Of a DNA stretch of 15,074 nt, positions 7,663 through 15,074 are shown piece after piece (positions within the stretch are counted from its first letter, which is position 1; each line of letters starts with the position of its first letter). The DNA comes from Clostridiales bacterium (GTDB taxonomy: Bacteria > Bacillota > Clostridia > Saccharofermentanales > UBA5734): the NCBI GenBank assembly GCA_003532195.1, contig DOFA01000229.1, positions 4,561 through 19,634 on the forward strand. The letters run 5' to 3'. The notes beneath the pieces were generated by a model, which did not search any database, was not told the DNA's origin, and saw nothing but the letters and a program-made list of their open reading frames with translations. The position numbers and the translations under genes are program-made.

Positions 7663-9840
7663 ATGATACTGGCTGCACAATACTATCGGGCTCCTTTTCC
7701 TGAACGGAAATATTGGAAGAAAGATCTGGACCAGATGAAAGCATCGGGACTCAATGCAATCCAGCTTTGGGTTATCTGGTCTTGGGTCGAGTCTGAGCCG
7801 GGAGTCTTCAATTTCAGCGACTACGACGAGCTTGTTGAGGAAGCAGATAAAAGAGGCCTGGGCGTTATCTTCAGCACGATTGCTGAACTGCAGCCGCTTT
7901 GGATTCACAGGCTGATTCCAGATGCTCATATGATAGACAATTTTGGCAATCGTGTTCTTTCTTCTAACCGCGTGGAAGCCCATCAGGGTTTGACGCCGGG
8001 GGGCTGCTTCGACCATCCTGCCGTACTCGCGGGAATGCGATTATTCATCCAAAAGACAGTGGAGCGATACGCCGGCAAGAAAAATATACTCGGTTGGGAT
8101 TGCTGGAATGAACTTCGGTGGAATGTCCAATCAGACGGCCTGGTTTGTTTTTGTCCATATACTTTAGAAGCCTTTCGCCATTGGCTCATGAAAAAGTATA
8201 TTAACCTTGCCGGTCTGAACACGGCCTGGAAGAGACGATATTGCAGTTGGGAAGACGTGTTTCCAGGTAAGATTCCCCAAAGACCTTATACGGAAATGAT
8301 GGAGTTCGAAGCTTTTCTCCAGTGGCGTGCCGCCGAGCATGTAAAATTCCGCTATGAGACCATCAAAGAGGCAGACACAGCCCATCTGGTTTTAGCGCAT
8401 GCCTCCCAACCCTCTTTTTTAATGTCGGGTGACGCCGAGAATCACGCCATGAACCGAGGCAATGACTTTTTCATGGCTTCTCATCTTGATGGTTATGGCT
8501 GTTCTCATTTTCCTTTCTGGTTCAAGGTCAGTGATGAGGACTTCGGCGTGCGGGTGGAATCCACTCGCTCGGCAGCCAACGGCGGCGTGGTTTGGGTGAG
8601 CGAGTTGCAGGGAGGTTCGGCCCGGCAGGGATTTGCCGTGTTCCCTTCTGTACATGCCAAACCTCAACAGCGCTGGGTTTGGAACGGATATGGAAGAGGT
8701 GCAAAAGCGGTCATCTTCTGGTGCTGGCGAGACGAGGTTTTTGGAAAGGAATCTTCCGGATATGGGCTGGCAGGACTGGATGGCCTGGCGGAGGAAAGGC
8801 TGGCCATGATGCGTGAAACAGGTACCCTGCTCGCACAGCATGACAATCTGCTCGAGGAATATGCGCCGGATGCAGCGAAGTTAGGCGTGATATTTGAACC
8901 GGATTCTTTCAATCTGGAATGGGCCCAGGACTCGGCGGCGATTCGGGCAAGAAACAGCATTACCGGTTATTTATCGGCGTTGGAGCGAATTCAGGTGCCT
9001 TATGATGTCGTGGAACAGACGAACCTGGCTCGCCTGAATCACTGCCGATTACTCATCATGCCCTGGCCGCTGGTCGTATCAGAGCATAAGGCAAAAAGCA
9101 TTCTTGAGTTTGTCCATAATGGAGGAACCCTGCTGATTGAAGCGGAAGCAGATGCCTATACATCAACAGGTTTTTACCGATATCCGGGACCCGATCGCAC
9201 CTTCGCAAATGCACTCGGAATTGAAGATTCCGGAAGAAGAGTCCTCGTGCAAGAGGATTTCAATCTGGAATGGGAAGGTGAGCAATACACGTTGGAAGCA
9301 CTTGTTCCCAGAAAATCTGGCAATCTGCCGAACTGGGCTGAAGAACGGAACGCCGGTGAATACTTTACGCCGCTGAAAGAGAATCATGATAAATTCCACT
9401 CTCGCGTGTTAGCCAGAGACAGTGCCGGCAATATCCTGGCAATGGTCAATGCGGTCGGAAGAGGCAAAGTCATAGCGTTGGGGACTTTCATTGGGTGTAA
9501 GTACCAGGAAAGACCTTACAAGGAATTTGAAAAGTTTCTTCTGCATGTTTGCATGCTCTCAGGGGTTCAGCATCAAATGCAGATTGAATCAGAAGCGCTT
9601 ATACAATGGCGAACCGGGGTTTCCGGCGGCAGCCGGCTGCTCTTTGTGATTAACCCGGGAAAATCTCAAGACTTTAAAGTGACGGCTCCACCAACCCTGC
9701 TTTTACAGGGGACACAAGTTGAATCGCTGCGAAGCGGGAGGAAGTTTACTGCTTTTGCGACGTCGATTGGTGCCGGTTTTACATCAGCAATCGAGGAGGG
9801 CGGTTATGACATCTTCCGTTGGCCGCTTCCCGTTCAGTAA
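7663..9840 (+). CDS. GH42-like beta-galactosidase
   Basis: A 725-residue glycoside hydrolase that should release terminal beta-galactosyl (or related) units from oligosaccharides. Residues 1 to about 375 are a TIM barrel opening with AAQYYRAPFPE and DLDQMKASGLNAIQLWVIWSW, the usual GH42 beginning. The acid/base is predicted as Glu150 in DCWNE and the nucleophile as Glu314 in WVSELQGG. FWCWRDE (352-358) ends the barrel. From about 406 (KLGVIFEPDS) to about 620 lies the glutamine-amidotransferase-like trimerisation domain, followed by a small C-terminal beta domain. No signal peptide is visible, so it probably works in the cytoplasm. The motifs around the catalytic residues depart from the classical forms (usually NEY and E-x-PG), which points to a side branch with possibly different specificity. 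Sampled GC (about 43% at 8041-8100) is lower than in the leftward operon. It ends 21 bp from the stop of the convergent heparinase-like gene. Confidence 0.87.
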   Translation: MILAAQYYRAPFPERKYWKKDLDQMKASGLNAIQLWVIWSWVESEPGVFNFSDYDELVEEADKRGLGVIFSTIAELQPLWIHRLIPDAHMIDNFGNRVLSSNRVEAHQGLTPGGCFDHPAVLAGMRLFIQKTVERYAGKKNILGWDCWNELRWNVQSDGLVCFCPYTLEAFRHWLMKKYINLAGLNTAWKRRYCSWEDVFPGKIPQRPYTEMMEFEAFLQWRAAEHVKFRYETIKEADTAHLVLAHASQPSFLMSGDAENHAMNRGNDFFMASHLDGYGCSHFPFWFKVSDEDFGVRVESTRSAANGGVVWVSELQGGSARQGFAVFPSVHAKPQQRWVWNGYGRGAKAVIFWCWRDEVFGKESSGYGLAGLDGLAEERLAMMRETGTLLAQHDNLLEEYAPDAAKLGVIFEPDSFNLEWAQDSAAIRARNSITGYLSALERIQVPYDVVEQTNLARLNHCRLLIMPWPLVVSEHKAKSILEFVHNGGTLLIEAEADAYTSTGFYRYPGPDRTFANALGIEDSGRRVLVQEDFNLEWEGEQYTLEALVPRKSGNLPNWAEERNAGEYFTPLKENHDKFHSRVLARDSAGNILAMVNAVGRGKVIALGTFIGCKYQERPYKEFEKFLLHVCMLSGVQHQMQIESEALIQWRTGVSGGSRLLFVINPGKSQDFKVTAPPTLLLQGTQVESLRSGRKFTAFATSIGAGFTSAIEEGGYDIFRWPLPVQ

Positions 9841-9861
9841 ACAGAAGCGATCGCCGAAACG

Positions 9862-11910
9862 TTACGCTTGCGAATGATTCACATGCCACTTGGCCAGGAT
9901 CATATTTTGTGCCGCTCCTGGGGAAAGCCGGATCATGATCCTGGTGGCAGGCAGCCTGACGCCATATCGCGGTGCATAGAAAGACTCCTCAATTAACCAT
10001 TGACCATTTTCTGTCGTTAATTCTAATTTTATACCTGCATTGGCCAAGGTTATTCGGTTTCCGTTCACGGCTTCAACACAGCATTCCGGATGCAGCAAAA
10101 AGGAAATGGTCATCATTGGATAGGGTTGATCAGAACAGCCTCTGATCATCTCGTCGACGAGCCTGACCTGCTTGCCGGGATCATCGATTTCAACCAGACG
10201 CCGATGGACAATATTGGCCGGAAGCCGCCGGTATCCCTCATGCTGACCCTTAAACCGGACATGAGCAGGCGATGTTTCCCATAACAGGCAACTGCACCGG
10301 GTGTCTTCCCGGCAACCCCACCAGGGCGAATTGGCCAGTCTTCGATTTTGTGGCTCCCCGGCCAGGGAAACCGTGTTGTGGTTGACAACCGAGCACGTTT
10401 CTTGCCGGAGCCGCAAACTGGCTGTGTAGGTATAATTGCCGTAGTCGACAAAAAAAGGCCGGTTCAGAACCGACAGAACCAAGGAAAGCTTGTCATCATG
10501 CGAATGTCCGCCCAGGCCATCGGTACCGATCGGTCCGCAGGTCACAAAGCCATATATGTCCGGCGTGCGCAAGAAGTAAAATCCGACAGAACGAAAAGCC
10601 ACGCTGGCCGGCGGATCTTCTGCCGGCTTCACCGCGTGGACCCCGGACAGCCAAATTCCGGCGGCATTCCAGTGTCCGAGCGATATCCCGGCCGGCAGCA
10701 GAGACGCATCGTTGAATAAGGCTGCGCCGATACAGCACAGAAAGCGCCAATCATGAATATCATGATCGCATCGGTCAAACAGGATAAAGCGAGCACTGTC
10801 ATTGTCACCAATGATTGGTATCAGACCGTCAGGCTGGATAAATGCCTTCAGGGCAAAGAACATTTGCCGCAGCTTGCGGAGGTTTGTTTCGCCAATTCGG
10901 CTTGCCAACCATGCCCGTACGTCCTCCGCGGTCGAGCAGCCGTCAATCTTGGCTGCAAAAAGAAATGTTTCAACTAGCATTTCGAGACTGAAGCAGTGAT
11001 AATTAACCGCCCCTTCGAAGTGGACGCCATCGGGGCCGAACTGCCGGTTGAATTCCAACTGGTATTCACGCCAAGCCAAACGGTACCAGGCATCACTTTC
11101 ACGATCAAACTCCCTGATCATTCGACTGCCGATCAGCAGGCCGGCAAGATCGCCCAGATAATGGTTGGGATGGATATTGGTGTCGCTAAATTCCAGGTTG
11201 GCGGCAATGAAGCGGCGGTGGTCGAGGAGACTGCCGATGAAAAGCTTGAGGAAAGCCCCTTCCTTTGGATCTTCCAGATGGATTCCCGCGCGGATCAGGG
11301 AAACGGCAGTCAGCCAGTTGACCAGACGTAAAGCCACATTCATGTTGGCATGCCAGCCAATGCCGTAGCCGCAAGGATTCATCGCCAGCCAGTCCACGAT
11401 TTGCGCCAGGATCTCCCGGCGGTACTTCTCCTCTCCGGTCACTTTCCAGGCTCTGGCTAGCAGGACCAGATGACTGCATCTGGACAAGTCGTAAGGGATC
11501 TTGGCATCCACGCCTTCTATTTGGCCATAATGCAAATCCGTAAAATAATCCAGTGGGTATCGATAGCCGGATTTGCATTCGATATGCCAGTCAATCGGAT
11601 CATATGCAGGCGCCAGATCATCAGCCAAAGCCATCATCCGGACGCTTTCTTCCCGAAAGGAAAGCGGCAGGCTCTGACAGGCGATCTTCCATGTCAGTCC
11701 TGTGTTGCTGAACTGATGCCCTTCAAAGCCATGGGTGTTTGTGCCATAGGCAAGGCGAATCCATCCGCTGCCATGAAGATTAAACTCGTGTCGGACATAA
11801 TGATCGCCAATCTCCGTCAAGACTGTCCGATTGTCTCTATCCGAACCAAAATCGACAACAGGAAGCAAGGCCAGCAAGGCAGCATTTTCTTTCCGACAAT
11901 CATCATGCAT
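9862..11910 (-). CDS. Heparinase II/III-like polysaccharide lyase
   Basis: A 682-residue protein with the two-domain layout of the heparinase II/III and alginate-lyase group. About residues 90-420 form an alpha/alpha toroid, with landmarks YDLSRCSHLV, GWHANMNVALRLVNW, IHPNHYLGD, FEGAVNYH and IIGDND. From about 435 to the end lies a beta-sandwich opening with GLGGHSHDDKLS (465-476) and PFFVDYGNYTYT. By family analogy the likely catalytic set is Asn249-His250, Tyr304 and a histidine of GGHSHDD (His469 or His471), which would cleave uronic-acid-containing chains by beta-elimination. The exact substrate (heparin-like, alginate, or another acidic polysaccharide) cannot be read. No signal peptide is present, so action on imported oligomers is likely. 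The start ATG has GGAG seven bases upstream. It follows the oxidoreductase gene by 18 nt in one operon. Confidence 0.87.
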   Translation of the reverse strand: MHDDCRKENAALLALLPVVDFGSDRDNRTVLTEIGDHYVRHEFNLHGSGWIRLAYGTNTHGFEGHQFSNTGLTWKIACQSLPLSFREESVRMMALADDLAPAYDPIDWHIECKSGYRYPLDYFTDLHYGQIEGVDAKIPYDLSRCSHLVLLARAWKVTGEEKYRREILAQIVDWLAMNPCGYGIGWHANMNVALRLVNWLTAVSLIRAGIHLEDPKEGAFLKLFIGSLLDHRRFIAANLEFSDTNIHPNHYLGDLAGLLIGSRMIREFDRESDAWYRLAWREYQLEFNRQFGPDGVHFEGAVNYHCFSLEMLVETFLFAAKIDGCSTAEDVRAWLASRIGETNLRKLRQMFFALKAFIQPDGLIPIIGDNDSARFILFDRCDHDIHDWRFLCCIGAALFNDASLLPAGISLGHWNAAGIWLSGVHAVKPAEDPPASVAFRSVGFYFLRTPDIYGFVTCGPIGTDGLGGHSHDDKLSLVLSVLNRPFFVDYGNYTYTASLRLRQETCSVVNHNTVSLAGEPQNRRLANSPWWGCREDTRCSCLLWETSPAHVRFKGQHEGYRRLPANIVHRRLVEIDDPGKQVRLVDEMIRGCSDQPYPMMTISFLLHPECCVEAVNGNRITLANAGIKLELTTENGQWLIEESFYAPRYGVRLPATRIMIRLSPGAAQNMILAKWHVNHSQA

Positions 11911-11928
11911 CCGTTTGCTCCAATGCGT

Positions 11929-13257
11929 TCAGATTTTTGAGATTTCAACGACCTTCCGGTCACGCATGGCCTCTTCAGCAGCAAAGCCGATCAAATGACC
12001 GTAGATTGAGTCTGCTAATTCCGTACAGGAAACCGAGGGCTGCTGCCCTTTCATTGTTCTGACAAAGTCTGCAACCAAACGGCAGTCACCGCCTCCGTGC
12101 TCCTCAGCCGCTTCAGGTATTAACACCTTCTCCTCGGAAAATTCATGGCCCTTCCTGGGATCAGGATGCCTGACCATCAAGCATTGATCTTCGGTAATGC
12201 CATAAATTTCCCCACGTGTACCGATAACATGAATAACCCTGCAGGGTTTGGCGGTACCGCCGTTCAAGGTATGAACGGCGGTTGTCCCATCTTCGAATTC
12301 AATCATGACGCACTGATGATCCTCGACATTGTTATCGCAATGCCATACACAGCGGCCAAACGGATTGTCACTGCATAGTGATTTAGTTTTAACCACTTCC
12401 GAATCCTTGTCCTCAAGCTGCTCAATGCTCCGCCAGGCGTATTTGGGCCACAAACCACTATCCAGGTAATGTTTGCGTGCCGAATACGGACAATTGCTTT
12501 CGATCTGGCAGTCTGCCAAGCATCTTTGGCCAGATCCCGCCGGAGCCCGCTCCGCCCTGAATTGCTTCAGCCCGCCGAAGCTGCTGATATAACGGGGCGC
12601 GATGCCGCTTTTCAGCCAGGTCAGGATATCCAGGTCGTGGCAGCACTTGGCCATCAGGATCTTGGAACCACAGACATCGCTGTTGTTCCACTTGCCGCGG
12701 ATATAAGCCGCTGCAAGATGGTGATAGCTGACATTCTCCTCCGTCTGCAGCGAGATAACCTCGCCAATATCGCCAGCGAGTATCCGCTTCTTGATTTCCA
12801 CATAGAACGGCGCATATCGGAGGACGTGACAGATCATTACTTTGTTTCCGTACTGCCGGGCTGCGTCATAAAGCTGGAACAGGTCTTTTTTGTTCAACGA
12901 GATTGGCTTTTCCAGCAGTAAATTATACCCAGCCTGCAATATTGGGAGAGAAGTCGGCACATGATCGGCATCCATCGTCCCATTAATGACAGCATCGAAA
13001 TCCGGATGCCGGGCCATCATCTCCTGAACGGAAGCAAAGCAGCAGGTTTCGGGTATGCTATGTTCCTGTGCGGCCTTTACCCGGCGGTATTCATCTGGCT
13101 CTGCTACGGCAACCACCTTCATCAAACTGGGTTCCCGCAAGGCAAAGGCTGAATAGTTCATCGCACGGCTGCCAGCACCGACAACCGCAACCCGCAGAGG
13201 ATCATCAGCATTTCTTGGAAATTCTGTTTTCACAGTCTGTACCCTTTCTGCTTGCAT
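11929..13257 (-). CDS. Gfo/Idh/MocA-family NAD(P)-dependent oxidoreductase
   Basis: A 442-residue sugar-type dehydrogenase. Residues 21-140 form the Rossmann domain with the nucleotide loop VVGAGSRA (25-32) and the family hallmark EKP (116-118). The alpha/beta substrate domain carries CCHDLD (205-210), placed like the catalytic His/Asp motif of the family. A cysteine cluster, CLADC-x5-CPYSA (Cys246, Cys250, Cys256), sits in an insertion of the substrate domain and may bind a metal. Such enzymes oxidise or reduce sugars, inositols or uronic acids. Beside a heparinase-like lyase, processing of an unsaturated or modified uronate is a fair guess. The start is uncertain: ATG 13257 has AAGG six bases before it, while GTG 13233 (codon 9) has AAAGGG about eight bases upstream and gives a more usual short N-terminus. 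Confidence 0.9.
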   Translation of the reverse strand: MQAERVQTVKTEFPRNADDPLRVAVVGAGSRAMNYSAFALREPSLMKVVAVAEPDEYRRVKAAQEHSIPETCCFASVQEMMARHPDFDAVINGTMDADHVPTSLPILQAGYNLLLEKPISLNKKDLFQLYDAARQYGNKVMICHVLRYAPFYVEIKKRILAGDIGEVISLQTEENVSYHHLAAAYIRGKWNNSDVCGSKILMAKCCHDLDILTWLKSGIAPRYISSFGGLKQFRAERAPAGSGQRCLADCQIESNCPYSARKHYLDSGLWPKYAWRSIEQLEDKDSEVVKTKSLCSDNPFGRCVWHCDNNVEDHQCVMIEFEDGTTAVHTLNGGTAKPCRVIHVIGTRGEIYGITEDQCLMVRHPDPRKGHEFSEEKVLIPEAAEEHGGGDCRLVADFVRTMKGQQPSVSCTELADSIYGHLIGFAAEEAMRDRKVVEISKI

Positions 13258-13360
13258 CTGGTACCTTGTAAAACCTAAAACTATAGTTGCTGCCGGTCTC
13301 TTGAACTTAGGGCTTCGCTATCGTCCAAAGGCAATAGTCCAAAGGCAATAGCCTGTTCTG
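13258..13360 (-). promoter_or_regulatory. Intergenic region upstream of the oxidoreductase-lyase pair
   Basis: A 103-base gap between two codirectional genes. On the minus strand TATAGT (13280-13285) could serve as a -10 box about 23 bases before the ATG, but I see no acceptable -35 at 16-18 bases. It also holds a tandem 14-base repeat. A weak stem (GCTAT with ATAGC) flanks the repeat without a following T-run, so a terminator is not supported. Confidence 0.3.
13323..13350. repeat. Tandem duplication of a 14-base unit
   Basis: GTCCAAAGGCAATA occurs twice without interruption (13323-13336 and 13337-13350) in noncoding DNA, 10 bases beyond the stop of the beta-helix gene. The copies are identical. 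It may be a recent slippage product or a pair of protein binding sites. Confidence 0.85.
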
Positions 13361-15074
13361 TCAACCGGGAAGCAGATTGCTTTCGGCAACGGAATGGGCC
13401 CCGATCAAGTCAACCGCTTCATCTGCACCCTTGATAATATTGTGGTGAACGTAATTCCAGTCGCAGCCGCCAAAGTTCTGTGCTTCGCTGATGCCTTGGA
13501 CCAGACTGCCGTTTTGGTTTTCAATAATATTGTCTGTGACAATGGATTCTGAAAGGTCAACAAGGACAATGCCGCAGCAGCCGATATCTCTCTGGTTGGC
13601 ATTCCGGATAATGTTGCCGTTGATGATTGCGTTTAACGTATCTTCCGCTGATGCTCGGGCTAAGCGGATACCATAGCCGCCGACATTGTCAATGTTGTTT
13701 CCAGACAGGATGACCGATGCCGCATCGACAGCCAGAGCCGGCAAAGTGATGTTGATGCCGCCGCCGGCGCAGCCGCTGATGGTATTGTTGGAAATGGTGT
13801 ACTGCCTGAAGGCTTCCTTTTCAATCGATATGCCCCAGTTGGTTGTGTTACAGACAATATTGCCCGTAATGGTGATGGCTTCGCCAAGGTTGTCTCGGAC
13901 GCCGAGGTATAAGGCGCCCCCTTCCACACGGTTATCTGCGATGATGTGGTTGCCGCCCGGCACCGAGCCGCGCTGCCGGACACCGATGCCCCCATAGACG
14001 TAATTGTCGGAAAACACAGAGCTCTGGCAGGCATCATAAAAAGCAGCATATTGTTTGGCATTGTCTGAATAGCAATAAATAGTATTGCCGGTCACAGTAT
14101 AGTCAATTGTTGTCTGATGGGCATCGATAACGTTGGAATCCAGGATTCGTGATCCGATACAGGTGTTTCCGGAGATGATGATCCCTCGGTTCAGACCCGA
14201 ATTCATGGTCGCAGTTCCAGACATTATGCAATGGCGGCAATTCTCGATGTAGTTGTCTACGATCCGGATATTGGCGCTAGCCTCGGCGATGGAGACCCCG
14301 TAGCCATTGCCCGCTTTATTGCAGTCGATGATCGTGCAGTCGCTGACTGTCGTGTCATAACACCTTTTCAGCTGTAATGCAAATTCGCCGCTATTCTCGA
14401 TTTTACAATTGCTGACCGTTGATTCTGCGCAAACATACAATAAAAGGGTGTCTTTATCAGCTGTGCTCGAACTGTTGTTGACTTGTATAAATTGGATATT
14501 CTCTACCTTGACTTTGATTGGCCGGTAAACCACCGCAACCGCGCCTTCAGACACCAGATAGCTGCGCATCAGCGGTTCGGTCAGATTGACCGTGTTATCG
14601 GATACCGAATCAATCCTGTACATTTCGCCGGTCAGCATGGTTCCCAGTTCAGTATCCTGGGGCGCCCAACGCTGATTGTTGATGATTTTGATCAGATCCC
14701 CGGCTTGAAGATCGGCAGCGCCGTCCAGCGGAACCGTGTAAGTTCCCGCTGCTGCATCAGTCGTCAGGTAACGGTTATAAGCTATCAATCCGCCGCTGAA
14801 CCCGATGCACTCTGAATAGGCGATATCTATCTGGAAGATGACATCACCCGAGCCAATCAATTCGATATCTTTACCCGCTTCGAAGAGCGGTTCGTTAATC
14901 TGGTATGTCCCGGCGCTTATTTCCAGTCGGGATCCGCTGGGAACCAAATCGAGTGCAGCCTGGATACAGGCGCCATCACTGCTGAAATCGCTGGTCCGGA
15001 AATCCGCATCAGCAGATCTGCCAATGGTATAGAGACCGGTCAGCTCTTTTTCCTTTAGATCTTTAACCTGTGTT
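13361..15074 (-). CDS. Right-handed beta-helix protein, pectate-lyase-3-like (partial, 5' end outside window)
   Basis: At least 570 residues of a protein whose frame stays open to the right edge, so the true start and any signal peptide lie beyond it. The visible N-terminal part has the pattern DGACIQAALD...SAGTY, the usual opening of the pectate-lyase-3 type beta-helix domain. It is followed by an inserted beta-rich segment (about visible residues 75-170). From about 170 to the end there are regular beta-helix rungs with an xxNxI/V spacing, for example ISGNTCIG, VTGNTIYC, FSDNYVYG, ITGNIVCN, ISNNTISG, INGNIIRN and VTDNIIEN. Such proteins bind or cut acidic polysaccharides as lyases, hydrolases or epimerases, or act as tailspike-type depolymerases. 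No catalytic residues can be assigned by eye. It is codirectional with the oxidoreductase and lyase genes, 103 bp upstream, so a polysaccharide-degradation role is likely. A surface-layer or phage-derived role cannot be excluded. Confidence 0.85.
   Translation of the reverse strand, partial: TQVKDLKEKELTGLYTIGRSADADFRTSDFSSDGACIQAALDLVPSGSRLEISAGTYQINEPLFEAGKDIELIGSGDVIFQIDIAYSECIGFSGGLIAYNRYLTTDAAAGTYTVPLDGAADLQAGDLIKIINNQRWAPQDTELGTMLTGEMYRIDSVSDNTVNLTEPLMRSYLVSEGAVAVVYRPIKVKVENIQFIQVNNSSSTADKDTLLLYVCAESTVSNCKIENSGEFALQLKRCYDTTVSDCTIIDCNKAGNGYGVSIAEASANIRIVDNYIENCRHCIMSGTATMNSGLNRGIIISGNTCIGSRILDSNVIDAHQTTIDYTVTGNTIYCYSDNAKQYAAFYDACQSSVFSDNYVYGGIGVRQRGSVPGGNHIIADNRVEGGALYLGVRDNLGEAITITGNIVCNTTNWGISIEKEAFRQYTISNNTISGCAGGGINITLPALAVDAASVILSGNNIDNVGGYGIRLARASAEDTLNAIINGNIIRNANQRDIGCCGIVLVDLSESIVTDNIIENQNGSLVQGISEAQNFGGCDWNYVHHNIIKGADEAVDLIGAHSVAESNLLPG

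Noticed and set aside
7434..7703. 89-codon plus-strand frame in the divergent intergenic region
   Set aside because: It has no ribosome binding site and runs into the GH42 start in another frame.
9841..9861. Terminator in the 21-base gap between GH42 and the heparinase-like gene
   Set aside because: Only a short GCGATCGC palindrome and a weak AAGCG/CGCTT pair are present, with no T-run.

Overview
The window looks like a chromosomal segment of a Gram-positive, probably clostridial (Firmicutes) bacterium of fairly high GC. Three things suggest this. Strong AGGAGG-type Shine-Dalgarno sequences stand before most genes. The HAD phosphatase at the left edge is of a type I associate with Clostridia. 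A Yip1-family membrane protein and a zinc-ribbon protein are clustered together. This placement is inference from protein style only.

Left part (31-762, + strand): a HAD-IB phosphatase with all four HAD motifs. It converges on a minus-strand block.

Block 1 (7388 down to 848, minus strand) is a compact four-gene operon: a Yip1-type membrane protein, a second multi-pass membrane protein, a 1357-residue exported protein with a signal peptide and a toxin-like modular layout, and a protein ending in a four-cysteine zinc ribbon. Spacings are 13 nt, a 4-nt ATGA overlap and 40 nt, with a good Shine-Dalgarno before each start. I cannot assign a known system to it, and it is the best candidate for something undescribed.

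Between the blocks (7389-7662) lies an AT-rich divergent intergenic region with a plausible promoter for the rightward gene.

Block 2 (7663 to the right edge) is a carbohydrate-processing neighbourhood. A GH42-like beta-galactosidase on the + strand converges, 21 bp apart, on a minus-strand series: a partial right-handed beta-helix (pectate-lyase-3-like) protein running off the right edge, a Gfo/Idh/MocA oxidoreductase with an unusual cysteine cluster, and a heparinase II/III-like protein 18 nt after it. GH42 and the heparinase-like protein have no visible signal peptide, so they probably act on imported oligosaccharides in the cytoplasm. The beta-helix protein could bind or cut the polymer, but its N-terminus is outside the window. 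A reasonable inference is breakdown of an acidic (uronic-acid-containing) galactose-bearing polysaccharide. No transporter or regulator lies inside the window.

No tRNA, rRNA, CRISPR array, insertion sequence or convincing intrinsic terminator was seen.
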